Shown one piece after another: positions 22,401 to 31,210 of a stretch of DNA of 64,000 nucleotides. The stretch is taken from NCBI GenBank assembly GCA_947650365.1, contig OX393550.1, forward strand, positions 48,903,594 through 48,967,593, in the 5' to 3' direction. Within the stretch, counting starts at the first letter, position 1. Every line of letters starts with the position of its first letter. Made by a program: the position numbers and the translations under genes. The notes below the pieces were generated by a model, which saw only the letters and a list, made by a program, of their open reading frames with translations, did no database searches and was not told the origin of the DNA. Origin of the DNA: Chamaelirium japonicum. Taxonomy: Eukaryota; Streptophyta; Magnoliopsida; Liliales; Melanthiaceae.

Positions 22401-25400
22401 GTCACAACGTCCGCAATAGGCGCAATACTATGGATATAAGGTAATAAAATTTTGCTAGAATACAAGGATAAAAGTGGCAAAAAAATGCTGTCATTTCTGC
22501 TATGCTTCATCCACCTGTGAGAAACATAATTATTGATTATCTAAATCGCACACCACTAATCTAAGTGCATAAGGTTTCGCTCGGTCATAATCGGCCTAGC
22601 GTACGGTAAAATGTTTATGAGTTTTGTTGTGTGTTTCCACTGAATATTGGCTGAAAATAGGACAAAACTGAATAAGCAAATTAAAAATTTTAAAACTAAG
22701 TAAAAGCCAAAATAAATTAAAACATTGTGGAAAATGATGATTTTTTGACATTAGTTATGTTTATTAGGCAAACTATACAAAATGTTTTGTGTGAAATATT
22801 CCTGTTCCAAATATATTTGAAACAATGTTTTTAAACGCTAAGACATGAGGCGAGGCGTTCGCCTTTCCTGAAGTGTAAGGCGTAAGCCTTACTAATTTTT
22901 TTATATAAATAAGATAAGATAAAATATATAGAATAAGAAAAAAAGACCTTGTACAAGTTTTTTTTTTTCCATGTCTGAACCTAAAGCTCAGGGGTACTCG
23001 CTAGGGGTGCAAACGAGTCGAGTTGAGCCGAGCTTTGGTCTGTTTGAGCTTGTTTGTTTATTAAACGAGCCTAAACTCTGGGCTTGGGCTTGGCTTGTTT
23101 AATAATCGAGCCGAGCCGAGCATCGGACTGCTTGAGCTTGGCTCGTTTATTAAACGAGCCTAAACTTCAGGCTATGCTTCGCTCAATTAGTGATTGAACG
23201 GCCCGTTATCGAGCTTGTTTCCGAATTCCAAAAGCATAAACTATATACATTAGCTCTATTCAAGCCATTTATGAGTCTATTCACGAGCCTACCCACGAGC
23301 TTGCTCATGAGCCCTAAACAAGCATGTTCACGAGCCCAATCGAGCTGAGCTTTGGTAAACTCTAGGCTTGGACTTGGCTTGACTAGTACCGAACGAACTC
23401 AAACGAGCTTGTTTGCGAGCCGCTCATGAACAACTTGGTTTAGCCCTACTCCTCTCGTACCTTAGATGTGCCTCGCGCACCTCAACATGACCTTACATGC
23501 TAGTTGCACTTCAGGGGTGCGCCTCGGCACGTTTTGAAATGCGTTGCCTCGAGGCTTACGCCTTGACAATCTCGTGCACCTTTTAAAACACTATTTGAAA
23601 GTAAGAGTATAAAAGGAGGAAGCAACATGATAAATACTCAAGTTGGAGATTAGCGAGAAACCAAGCAGTGTAATGCGGTGGTTGATACTCAGGCTCAAGA
23701 TTGAAGTACGAGACAATATGTTGCTTTTGATCTACCTAAAGATAAGGGAAGCTGAGGGGGATAGAAGCTAGTATTGGATTTTTAAAGTTAGAAGCTAGGA
23801 TTGGAGTAATGGTCAGTAGAACGACTGAGTGACTAGCCTATTTGATTTCAAATACTCAAAGCTATAGTATATACTTCCGCATGGTACAATACTAACCTAG
23901 TTTAGGCATGTGTAATGTAACAATGTTGGCAAGGAGGTCAAATAGATGAGACACCATTTGCCAATGGATGATACCATGAGGGCGCTAACAAATGGATTTA
24001 GTTAGGCATACTTTTGTTATGACAAAGTACCTTTGATAAGCAAGGCATGATAAGCTCTACGATTTGGTGAAGGGGCTTAAGACCATCTTATGACATTATG
24101 TTAGGTGCGCAATGGTGGAAGAATCATCATGCACTATATATATGTATTGCCTAAAGGGCACCATGTGAATATGACATACTCAAGATTGCTTATGAGTCAA
24201 TGTTATGAAGAATATAAAAATTATATTCATTTTAAACCAGGAACAAGAAGCATTTTCATCCCGTACATAGCTTGACTACGGAAGCAAACACTATAAGGGT
24301 GAGGTGCCTACATGTGGAACTCCCCATATACGTCACTATTTAGTTGTTGGAAGCATTTTGATCACGTACATAACTTGACAAAGGAAACAAACACTATAAG
24401 GGTGATATGGCTACATGTGGAACTCCCCATATACTACACTATTGAGTCCATATAGTTCAACATAGAGTAATGTATTCTTTGCATCCATAGTCACAACTCC
24501 AACAACTCCACATATGACTAGTGCACTAGCATGGCTATTTCCATATTATAATATAAGATGTAAAGGTCCGTCTCACATAGCTAGTGGTAGCTATTAACAA
24601 CTAGATATAAATTATTATGCCTCGCTAAGTTATCAAAATGAATCATTTCTTTTGTAGAGCCACTTGTATTTGATGGGGACTTACTGTATCGAACTAAGGG
24701 GACATGATCTAAATATGTCATGTCTAAGAACCTAGTGTTCCATTGTCATGGTTACCTTCTACTCTTTACGTTGCATGGTCTCACATTATGATTAAAGCTT
24801 CTAAAAGGCGTGCTGACTACAAATAATGGACTAAAAATATGGTGAGTAGGGTTTAGCGTCAGCAAAAAGAAGAATTAGGGGGCATGACAGTGTTACGAAT
24901 AATAACAAACATTGGGGAGAGCTGAGATGGGGCAACTAGTTAGGGAGGGTATGAATTATACGGTGAATTTACTCTAGGAGTATCCCATGTTGAAAGCTAC
25001 ATTGGACTCATTAGATATGTGGTTAAAGAGATAAGGTAAGAGGATGGATTTACTAGTAAAAGCAGAAAGAAAAGAATAGCTTAATAGAAGGTGCAAAGGT
25101 GACGTAGGATGAAGTAGAAATACGAAAGACTTCAAAGGAGCTACATTGCACTCCCACAAATAACCAATGTCATGGAAACTAGAAGCATTCCTCCCTTCAC
25201 CCTACCTTACTTTAATTGCATGTATCCAATATCTTATCAGTTAGACTTTCATTTTCATTTTTAGTTGTCATCATCATCCAATTTTATACTACCAATATGA
25301 GTTGACTTTATAGCACAACTCTAATTAAAAGGCTTTACAACTAGGGGTGGCAATGGGTCGGGTCGTCTCGGGTTCGTGTCGTGTCTAGTTTTGTGTCATG

Positions 25401-28400
25401 TCCAAAACCCCTAGACCCGGACCCGACCCGTTTAACTAATCGTGTCTAGATCCTAAACCCGTACCCGACCCGCTAATAAACGGGTAGACCCGTTAAGACC
25501 CGGTTACCACCCGGGTCTATTCAGTTGACCCAATCCGACTTGACCCGAAAGACCCGCTGGTATTATATATTATAGTATCGGATTGCGGGTAGACCCGACC
25601 CGACCCGACACGACCCGTTGAATACTAAACGGGTCTTCCCGGGTCTACCGTGTCCAGACCCTAAACCCGGACCCGACCCGTTTATTAAATGGGTCTATCG
25701 TGTCGACTTGTTTATGACCCGAACCCGTTTAGCCCTGACCCAGACCCGCTAACTTCGTGTCGGGTCTGCCGTGTCGGGTCCGAAATTGCCAGCCCTATTT
25801 ACAACCAAGGCTTTTAGAGTTGGACTAGACAATGCATATCAACTGTGCTTTGTCTAATCAAAAAATGTTCAATCGACATTAGGCTCAATTATAATGATAT
25901 CATCAACATCATCAAAACCTTTATCCCCAAAATATGGGGGTAGCTAGGGAGCTCACTTATTATATAAAGTAATGTAACCTCCATAATAAAATAGCTCAAT
26001 TTACGACCAATTTTTCAAGCTAATGTTCACCTCCCTAGATGAGTGAAATAATAAAATAGCTTATAATAATAATAATAAATACAATTAGTCAAATTTAAAA
26101 GTTATAAAGAATACATGATCGAGAGAGAAGTAAAAAGAGAGAGATAAGCATAGTAAAATACTATATTAACTCCAACACTAAAACAAATTTAAAGTATAAT
26201 GTGTTAAGCGTAAAGTTAAATCTATCGTCACCTAGCGATACTACACCATAGATTAAGATAGTGGCCTAATAAAAAGCCACATACTCATCGTATTTACATC
26301 TACTACAAAGCACCAACAAAAATATCAATAAATATAAACTAAAACTTCTTGGGGTATGTCACGTATCCTTTTTATATCAAGCATTTCTTTTTAAATCTAT
26401 ATTTCTGGTTATAGATCAAGATTCTTCAAATCCTTTTGCACCGCCTCCATCTGGGGCTATAGAGTCCGCGAGATAACCCGAGGTGATCGACTAGGATCAG
26501 TATGGGCCCAGCTTGGGCAGGGTTCAGTTGGGCCTTGGTTTTGGCTAGGCTCAGATTTTCTATTCCGAAAGCATTTTGATCGGGTATAGGCAACCCCTAA
26601 CTCGATCCAAGAGATGCCATGAATCTTGAGCAATTTTTGTTTTGTGTTTCAAATACGCTGATAAACTTTACAGTTTACACACATCTACTTTATTTACATT
26701 AATACATCAAATTTAAGGATATTCTTCTAGATACATATCTTTACTCTCTGTCATAGACTCATAATCAATTCCCTTTCCCCCTTTTATATTTTGATTAAGA
26801 GAATTGATGATTCAAGCCAGGATTGTGGTAAATGTTTGTGCTTGACTCGAGCTGGGTTTGGGCTCGAGGTTTACAAGACAGTTTCGAGCAAGTCTCAGGA
26901 ATACTGGATTATCTTATCTGAGCTAATGTTGGGTTTGGGCATATACTAAGTTTACTAACAAGTTTGGACTGCCTTAGGGCAGCCCGACCCGAGGCTAACA
27001 CATTTGCAAAATCCAAGGAATTTTTGTTCTATCCTATTCCCCCATGCTATCATGCATTCTCTTTCTCATAGGTGCCTGCTCTAACCTCTGTTACCTAACG
27101 GATACCATTTTAACTCGCATTCTTGGCCTGACAGTGGATTGGATCATGACCCGGATACGATTCGAAAACTCTGGATTTGGTCGAGGAGATCCAATAAGAA
27201 ATGATCTGATCTGATCCTTAATCTAATCGCAAAGTGGGGTATACCCTCATCCTCATAGATAAAGATCCGATCTGATTTAAAATATACATAAATAGTATAT
27301 ACATATTACATTATATAATTTTATATGAACCATATTAAAATAGTGGCTAAATCTTATTATAATCATTAAATAGTAATAAATATTAAAGAACCTTTTTATT
27401 ATAAACTAATTTTAATCACCAATTCAGTAAGATTAATTCTCCAAAAATTATTAAAGTTGAAGTTGGATCGGATTCGGCTATCTGAGTTCCTAGTCGGACT
27501 CGAATTTAGATCAACCAATGGGTGATACGCCGGATATCGGATTCGAATACTCGGATATCCTTATCGGATCGGATTCAGATTTAGCAGAATTCGATTCGAA
27601 TCCGACATGTAGACAAGCCTATTGCATTCTAACTTCTACTCTTCTACGAGTGCAATTATTATTATTATTATTTTTCTGAATACCTTATTTCTTGTATTAC
27701 CCTTTGTAGTCTTTCCATGCATCCACCTAGGTACCCTCGTCTCTACTTCATTCTTTTTAAATGCACTACACTTGTGCCCAATGCTCAGATCCATTTATTT
27801 GTTTTTTTAAAATTTCCCTTTAGCTTGACAAGGCATCTCTTTATCAACATAGCACTCCGATAGCTCATTTCCGCTTTATCCAATAGATTCTAATCCTATG
27901 AGAAATTTCTTCCACGTACCAGAATTGTCACTTACATGTCCATCAATTGTAATTACTGCCTCACTATTTCCATCAAATTTACACTTCATATACTCTGCTT
28001 TGGCCTTAGTAATTTTTTTACCATTGTCTTTAAAATATGTTCTTCATAACTCCAACCTTCCATAACCCCAACTTTAGTCTTATCAATTAAGAGAGAATAC
28101 CATCAGCAAATACTATAGGACTTGTGATTTTATCTTTAATCTGTGTGTGATTGTGTGTTTGTTTTATTGCGTCTGCACACGCATGTAATGTAACCCACCT
28201 GGTTCACTCCACCTACACATTCCAATAACTTGTATGATATATCAAATAAACAGTGCAAGTCAGATGGGTTTCATTACCTATCTGGGCCTAGTCCAGGCCA
28301 AGTTGGACCCAATTTCAACTGAATGGTCGGTCCATTTGAACAACAATTAACTTTACCCTTACTATTTTTGTCTCATCTAATTACACAACATCCACCAGTA

Positions 28401-31210
28401 ACATAGACCATGGGGCCTTCGTTCCTCAGGTTTAGGTTGGGGAAGTATCCAGAACATGATCGACAAGAGGGATTTTGAGATTGCTCCTATCTTCCTACTC
28501 GATCTTCGGCGGATCAAATGCTTTCCCGGTCGAGAAAGTAAACCATAGATGACATATTCACTGTATAAAAACCATGACTTATGCTATCACCCATAACTTG
28601 CTCGGACCACTTTCTTCTGCTCATCTCCATTGAATAGAGTTTTCCTAGACATCCCAGCCATTTCCTTCTGGCAATGTGGACTTTGTATGATAGCTTTATG
28701 GATGTGGTGAAAGAATCCTCTTTTGTTTCATCTTTTTCAAAAATATTTGAGCCATTTTGTCTATGACAAGTAGAAGACTATCTTAATCTTTGATCAATTC
28801 ATAATGCTTCTTTACCCATTAAAAAAAAAGAAATGCTCATAGAGGAATTAGGAAACAGTTGACAATATCATCAATTGAAGTTTTATCATTGGAAAAAGTT
28901 GTTAGGTAGTTGAGGAAAGTGTTTCTTGATTGTTCGGGATGTGTTAATCAAATTTATTCTTGTTAACATAAAAGTACTGTCTGGTTTCGACTTTTAAAAT
29001 ATTACAAAAAAATTTGTCCTTGTTTTTGCCTCATCAAATTACACTACAGCATCTATAAATAATATAGATGCGCCTCTTCCTTAATATAAATTGGTGGAGA
29101 GTCTAGAGACAATGGCAACACCCCAGATTTAAATCTGAGTAGCATACGTGATCTCTGAAGGTAGAGTTCTAGGATTTGAACGTAACCCATGAATTGGAAC
29201 CTAAGGACTAAGTCAATGAAAAATGTGACGGTAATACTGAAGAAATAAGAAAAAATGTTCTTATAGAAGAGTGCCATACTGATAGGAAGAGTGTAAGTCT
29301 GGTAAATTTATGAATATGACTGCTCATTAGTGGAGTTAAGAGTGAAGAGACTTGCTTGGCCAGATAAAGTAGACTCTAAAATACTCGTTTGGATATTATC
29401 TGTAGGCAGTGGAGAACAACTGATTAGGACGAAGTGATTTCTTTTTTGTTGAAGGTAATTGCAGGAAATAAATTTTCGTCCATTCTTTGTCTAGAAATAA
29501 AATTCTCATTTTAGTGGATCAGGTTTAGGGTTTGGGGGTTCTCTTTTTAGTGGATCAACTTCTCATCTTCCTGACCTTTTTTTTAGAGTTGGAAATTGTC
29601 CCCCATCGACTTTTCTTGTATACTGCAATCTTTATCCTATTCCTACCCACCAACCCAATTGAAATGACAGAGAACTAAGATGAGATACTATCCTGAAGGG
29701 ATTTACTGATAAACCTCAACATATAGACGAGTTGCTATGTCAAATGGTTAAAGTTGGATCAAAAGGAGTAATGAGTATCATATTCTTTTGGTTATAGTTC
29801 ATATATAAGAAAGATAACATAGTATTTTGGCCTCATTGAACCATCTTTTCAGTTCCTTATCTTTTCAGGTTAAATGGTGAGTTTATCACCACTGTGCAGC
29901 AGAGGGGAGCAGCTATCATTAAAGCACGAAAACTATCGAGTGCACTGTCTGCCGCAAGTGCCGCCTGCGATCACATACATGATTGGGCTCTTGGTACTCC
30001 CAAGGTTCACATTCATTTCTCGGCAGCTTTTGCCCTAGATTTTGTGCGCATCTTTCTATATGGAACTTTATGGTATCACTACATATTGGCTGCAGGGCAC
30101 ATGGGTCTCCATGGGAGTGTACTCTGATGGGTCTTATGGTATTCCTGCCGGTCTAATCTACTCCTTTCCTGTTACTTGTGACAAAGGGGAGTGGTCTATT
30201 GTTCAGGGTAAGCTTTCTGAATCATTATGATGTTGAATTCTCTTTTCAGTTCTTGGTAAATAATTTGCTGTTAGGGGCATCAAACTTTTCTTAAGGAATC
30301 AAAAGTGGCAATGGTCTTCCATAACCTGCAGAAATTTTGGCTTATCTAACCGGTTTTGATTTCGGCCACTCCAAACTGAAACATCCAGTTGAACTCATTA
30401 TAAGCTCTGATGCGGGTCCGGTTCGGACGAATTCGGCCTGATTCAGCCTGGTCAAATCCTGTAAGGATGAATCAGATCCAATTTGGCTGAGTCAAGCCTG
30501 AATCAGATGAATCGCATATTATGCTGGACCGAATCCTGATCAGGCTAAATCAGACCTGAATCGGTTAGACCTAAATTTCAGATTTTACTGATTGTTCAAT
30601 AACTTTGCCAAAATGCCCGAACTGACTGAACCTGAACACGAATCAGCTGAAGCAGTTTATTTTTTCCCCGATTATAACTGGACCCAGATTCTCAAACCTT
30701 GCTAATGATAACTACAAATGACCCAGATAGATGGGATCTGGCTTGTTGCATTATGAAAAGAGCTATAGTAAGTTTTCTACGCAGTCTTTGATTTTTTGTA
30801 GTTACTAGAACTCCAATATTCTAATCTTGAATTGGAGATTTTTTTTTTTGGAAGGAACCACAATAGTGGTCAGTACATCATCTGTTAGTGCACCGGCGCA
30901 AGCTAGCCCAAGGATCGAAACACAAGATCGAGAGAAATGCCCCGATTTTTAATAAACCCACATGTAGGAAAGCTCACCACGAAGGCGAGAGGGAGGCCCG
31001 GTACTACAAAGCGGGAGGAAATAGGCCTTGGCACTTATTTGAACCCTTGACCAAGGCCACGGGTTGCATGTGTCTTACCAGCAGAGCTATCAGTACTGAT
31101 TCATTTCTATGGCAGGTCTAAAGATCGATGAACTCTCGAGGGCGAAGATGGATGCGACGGCAAAGGAGCTCGTTGAAGAGAAGGCTCTCGCCTACTCGTG
31201 CCTTTCTTGA
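3165..31210 (+). CDS. NAD-dependent malate dehydrogenase, cytosolic type (7 exons)
   Basis: The enzyme interconverts malate and oxaloacetate with NAD in the cytosol. Exons: 3165-3207, 18947-19105, 19191-19366, 21048-21325, 29869-30004, 30096-30207 and 31116-31210. All introns of this form are GT-AG, and phases agree throughout. The joined frame is 999 nt, giving 332 residues, the usual length of plant cytosolic malate dehydrogenase. Visible motifs: nucleotide-binding GAAGQIG at residues 12-18; Asp43 at the end of the second strand, the residue linked to NAD preference; the active-site loop [13 protein letters not shown] near 89-101; RLDHNR at 158-163 with catalytic Asp160; and [10 protein letters not shown] with catalytic His188. 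The protein ends YSCLS with no peroxisomal signal. Intron 1 is 15.7 kb because element A sits inside it in the opposite direction. Intron 4 is 8.5 kb. No frameshift or stop was seen, so the gene looks functional. Confidence 0.95.
3454..3547 (+). CDS. Alternative first exon of malate dehydrogenase (1b)
   Basis: This second first-exon-like segment lies 246 bp after exon 1. It starts with ATG and encodes 31 residues ending in RVLVTGAA, matching the end of exon 1, and it finishes in the same phase. Spliced to exon 2 it would give a 349-residue enzyme whose new N-terminus is basic and hydrophobic ([17 protein letters not shown]) with no acidic residue in the first 17. That resembles an organelle-targeting or anchoring sequence. 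The donor is AG|GCAATC, a GC donor, which is rare but legitimate. It could instead be an old tandem duplicate of exon 1 that is no longer used. Transcript data would decide. Confidence 0.6.
3773..3906. repeat. Short inverted-repeat element in intron 1
   Basis: Perfect 12-bp inverted arms (TTCGGTACCATA at 3773-3784, TATGGTACCGAA at 3895-3906) enclose about 110 bp. The internal phrase CATCCCATGGCCCCTAG (about 3846-3862) has a near-match at about 55338-55354, which suggests a dispersed repeat. I could not define its ends or a target duplication. The rest of 3548-4520 is AT-rich intron with nothing recognised. Confidence 0.4.
4550..4555 (-). terminator. Poly(A) signal AATAAA in the element A 3' LTR
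   Basis: The forward strand reads TTTATT, so the element reads GCAATAAAG, 30 nt before the LTR end. The same hexamer is at the matching place in the other LTR (16482-16487) and in the element B 5' LTR (34768-34773). This fits the R/U5 end of the transcript. Confidence 0.6.
5511..6113 (-). repeat. 70-bp tandem repeat array in the element A 3' LTR
   Basis: Eight near-identical units have the core TTGTTGGAGACGACGGGGTA at 5581, 5651, 5721, 5791, 5861, 5931, 6001 and 6071. A variant unit precedes them at about 5511. The array lies downstream of the LTR TATA box in element direction, so it falls in the transcribed leader. Confidence 0.93.
7101..7110 (+). promoter_or_regulatory. Antisense TATA-like motif of element A
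   Basis: CTATTTAAGG lies about 100 bp inside the LTR on the strand opposite to the element. Element B has the same motif and surroundings (complement of 47307-47314) upstream of its antisense plant-mobile-domain gene. In A it points along the plus strand, the same way as malate dehydrogenase and upstream of its exon 2. Confidence 0.5.
8727..9060. repeat. 154-bp tandem repeats in element A
   Basis: Units start with GCTTGAAGACGAAGGCTTC at 8727 and 8881, and a shortened third unit starts at 9035. An older partial copy of the same text lies at about 7155-7260. Related repeats with a different unit length occur in element B (about 46968-47270), so expansion here is recurrent in the family. Confidence 0.8.
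9520..10340 (+). pseudogene. Remnant of the antisense coiled-coil gene in element A
   Basis: Plus-strand fragments encode charged heptad-like stretches such as [14 protein letters not shown], and a near-repeat ([19 protein letters not shown]) follows about 200 nt later. The segment [20 protein letters not shown] (about 10215-10275) resembles ELQRVEATREELLRRLRALD, the end of the element B antisense protein. The frames are interrupted and no mobile domain remains, so this is the decayed 3' end of that gene. Confidence 0.6.
10516..16380 (-). CDS. gag: Gag-protease polyprotein of element A, without RT/RH/INT
   Basis: One 1954-codon frame opens at ATG 16380; the upstream in-frame codons lack an ATG. 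The order is: N-terminal linker; retrotransposon Gag domain (about 15530-15050, residues near 285-445); a charged linker; and an aspartic protease with the active-site motif LLDCGSA (about 13460-13480). After GGQSTVDD the polymerase expected from element B is absent. In its place is a second, diverged copy of the Gag-protease linker, with recognisable [12 protein letters not shown] and YVLYSMPP segments but the protease itself removed. The frame ends KSLKRYFA, matching the last residues of the element B integrase (YLKRYYA). The junction lies between two AAGGGGGGCAGTCC-like repeats. The frame staying open over 5.9 kb suggests it is still translated. Packaging of RNA is the likely role. Confidence 0.85.
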   Translation of the reverse strand: MAGTNNDAFAPSLSPIAESPLLRHGDPVNPEGDAPPMVRVYTRRTRTLADVFVPEATTEDARQSADEALVLEETSLDPGVHVQKFGEDQPQPRTRSGSPADVAPPLQGANINHQPEASWRNYVSDDDGEDANMQHRDVLRHYPPSALQLQVMQMSEHVAQITRLMEEKDRHINTLLQKLSAKDAAAVSQPVASPVAAPVPSSTPAPAEVVPTIQAVTPALSSAPVPLEVISPTPASVATQPPATATMNAQQVQALIADMMRSHGSSLPPITATYSKPYTTRIQQLRFPVGFQPPKFQHFDGKGNPRQHVAHFIETCNNAGTYGDEMVKQFVRTLKGNAFDWYVDLPAGTIDSWDQMEREFLNRFYSTRRTVSMTELTAVKQRKDEPVIDYIDRWRNLELNSRDRLSEDSAIEMCTQGMHWGLLYILKGIKPRSFEELATRAHDMELSLANRGDLKNKDFLKIEKKDKPLATKPKQVNVADVASTSKPLKIGGKPDQKKGVAVPPPAPPRQRMTLEELEAKEYPFPDSEVSSMFDQLLQEKIIELPPSKRPEQMHRVDDPLFCKYHRVVSHPIERCFVFKERIMALTKQGKIEIDSGEVATANMTSITFGSFSPVLVAARRSMPKLRINRQAPIAKLTSRPKVSKRRRRTPAFSEEETPLPRGQSSLTPVPLPSNAASQRALQRRYEQGDPEVGLLGQPSGKFDYYVLYSRPPSIPIDEIKPTGWGSEDEPIEPQEEQVPSREPVAAVNHHPSEEESTDEEAWVMLPRRRKSWQEKKLKQDRVMRGFTKRKTYKKKSKTPGRKAFKVPPASQDDILQQSLPEPTTLQEFFPDYFLPADQHIKVSCCMVEVHEASEGRNGSETSGEGDSTDEGGDSDERGTASHDEAILHMPLVEALHLPKKARLAMAAALADPDGYKRKRKDDQRRKAVASCDATITFSDEDLQLGTRLHNRPLYVSGYIKEKPVNRILLDCGSAVNIMPIQTMRQLGITDDQLSPSQLVIQGFNQGGQSTVGIIRSKLSIGPLDTTVLFHIIDCQTSYRLLLGRPWLHENGIVVSTWHQCLKYYEEGVERCIVADDKPFNEAEAHLADAKFYQAKGLVAEVLPAKAPRAQKIEEVKKDKTPLPVNPVPPSDEARLKVQGTPKPGQRMRISFESRAMQHTPLPIQTAPVLRLAPQWLRKSERSPSTPTRKLAPLLSQANVITLQEMTVPLPSLTQAPNPSRPVESANLEQLGFKPEGSWGQNAAQLLFRAGYNEESAMGTLPSAATPHGMTRTQARLFQNGEQIPPNRRGIGSSQAPLVIRTTTKKTFTSNYIEVRMVDEAAEGSTISDALSTYLSHPDSKRRRRRVRGQTLFRKQTRGGKDWSNRKRTSVFERLGPVKQSKKKSAFDRLGMPIEDFVSTPTHPPMLAVNHISITDPDNGDTSTSDDELQDAPSVLAEGGQSTVDDSKKGGSPRRRRRHTSSVPRAKSLLSWGQPSLMQALHLPNEATSWHMLKARDEQRSPEVNLLGQPSGKLDFYVLYSMPPLIPNKEIKPTGWRSEDESVQSLEEQVLPIKEEPSVAAPVLHLGKEDLTRAMAPRRRRSQRSSYRIARLAKDRARRKFPRRKSFKEKNDAPGKKTSKVPPANLKNFLQQSFLEPATLQEFFPNRFLEADQDFKVCCYVMEVHQVLREVDEESDTNIESMGRSIAANDKLFNKANAHLADAEFYQVKDPVAEAHPAKPLRAQGVKAAARDKSSPLAKLVTSSIQTAHKDKEAPAPRRKIHINFKSSSMRCIPLPAQVASVLRLVPQWLCKPGRSPSPPAKEPALSFFGANFSTLQEMTLPLRGLLHISSSTESSERTSSEQLAIKSENTRGQNSTKSMFKSSRSKESMAHMGSLPSTAIPHRLTKTQARLCKSGEQILPNCRGIDSSQTPAIIKTPVKKIFTSNYIEAKKVGDSCEPVATLPTSGKSLKRYFA
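16429..16446 (-). other. Primer-binding site of element A
   Basis: On the minus strand TGGCACGCCCGGTGGGAC starts six bases after the end of the 5' LTR. Element B has the identical 18 bases at the same offset. I do not assign the primer tRNA; its 3' end would have to match the complement. Confidence 0.75.
16453..18856 (-). repeat. Element A 5' LTR (right end)
   Basis: A 2404-bp LTR and the promoter copy for the element. It is almost identical to 4521-6995, with a few substitutions (for example near 16674, 16897 and 18444) and one fewer 70-bp unit (seven plus the variant, at 17443-17975). It ends at 18856, directly against the ACGAT duplication and 90 bp before malate dehydrogenase exon 2. Confidence 0.92.
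18231..18238 (-). promoter_or_regulatory. LTR TATA box of element A
   Basis: The element strand reads GCCTATAAATAGAGG. The same box occurs in all four LTRs (6369-6376, 18231-18238, 33298-33305, 48065-48072), with a purine-rich tract right after it. It is the best promoter candidate for the genomic RNA. Confidence 0.65.
19714..20878. mobile_element. hAT-type element in intron 3
   Basis: A perfect 8-bp direct repeat CCTGTATG (19706-19713 and 20879-20886) flanks 1165 bp. The ends read CAAGGTTCGAAAT on the left and, inverted, CATGGAACAAAAAAT on the right. These are imperfect inverted repeats of the CANGG type seen in hAT elements, which make 8-bp duplications. The interior is AT-rich, with many copies of GAAATATTTCG and TATCGCGATATTTCG-like palindromes near both ends. 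No transposase frame is present. It fills most of malate dehydrogenase intron 3. Confidence 0.75.
22823..23592. mobile_element. hAT-type element in intron 4
   Basis: A perfect 8-bp duplication ATTTGAAA (22815-22822 and 23593-23600) flanks ends that read CAATGTTTTTAAACGC and, inverted from the right, AGTGTTTTAAAAGGTG. Both subterminal regions are rich in AGGCG/CGCCT words. A smaller MITE (23002-23448) is nested inside. No coding capacity was seen. Confidence 0.72.
23002..23448. mobile_element. MITE nested inside the intron 4 hAT element
   Basis: It starts TAGGGGTGCAAACGAG and ends with the complement of TAGGGCTAAACCAAG. The interior is built from CGAGC and GAGCTTG words with internal near-repeats. 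Flanking 8-mers agree at only five of eight positions, so the target duplication is weak. The TAGGG terminus matches the hAT MITEs at 25342 and 62811. Confidence 0.55.
24247..24455. repeat. Tandem duplication of about 103 bp in intron 4
   Basis: Two diverged copies start at about 24247 and 24350. They share GAAGCATTTT, CGTACATA, CAAACACTATAAGGGTGA and CTACATGTGGAACTCCCCAT. Nothing else was recognised around them in 23601-25333. Confidence 0.75.
25342..25797. mobile_element. hAT-type MITE, GGGTC-rich family, copy 1
   Basis: This intact 456-bp copy has a perfect 8-bp duplication TTTACAAC (25334-25341 and 25798-25805). Its inverted ends read TAGGGGTGGCAA and, from the right, TAGGGCTGGCAA. The interior is made of GGGTC/GACCC words: GACCCGACCCG, AACGGGT and TAGACCCG recur. 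It has no coding frame. Two further copies lie at 32580-49789 (split by element B) and at 62811-63226. Confidence 0.88.
25806..27115. other. Intron 4 sequence without a recognised feature
   Basis: This is AT-rich intron DNA. Two G/C-richer patches at about 26450-26570 and 26810-27000 carry GGGCTTGG and CTCGAGC words, like the ends of old MITEs, but I could not find paired ends. No gene is seen. Confidence 0.5.
27124..27622. mobile_element. Candidate hAT-type MITE in intron 4
   Basis: The flanks CGCATTCT (27116-27123) and TGCATTCT (27623-27630) agree at seven of eight positions. The ends read TGGCCTGACAG and, inverted, ATAGGCTTGTC, a weak inverted repeat. The interior is rich in GGATC/GATCC and GGATTCG words in both orientations. 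This looks like an older member of the same broad class. Confidence 0.5.
27631..29868. other. Remainder of intron 4
   Basis: AT-rich intron DNA. The open frames are short and look like chance. The last 30 bases before exon 5 are pyrimidine-rich and end in TTTTCAG, a normal acceptor. Confidence 0.5.
30839..31098 (-). mobile_element. tRNA-derived SINE next to the exon 7 acceptor
   Basis: On the minus strand the element begins near 31098 with a polymerase III A-box-like TAGCTCTGCTGGTAAGA (about 31074-31090). A B-box-like GGTCAAGGGTTCAAA follows (about 31038-31052), and it ends in a run of 11 A (30839-30849 on the complement). That order, about 260 bp long with an A tail, is the classic plant SINE layout. 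It is not a tRNA gene because no acceptor or anticodon arm pairs. No clear target duplication was found. It stops only about 17 bp before malate dehydrogenase exon 7. Confidence 0.75.

Noticed and set aside
31035..31098. A tRNA gene on the minus strand
   Set aside because: A- and B-box-like motifs are present, but no acceptor or anticodon stem pairs and an A tail follows. A SINE explains it.
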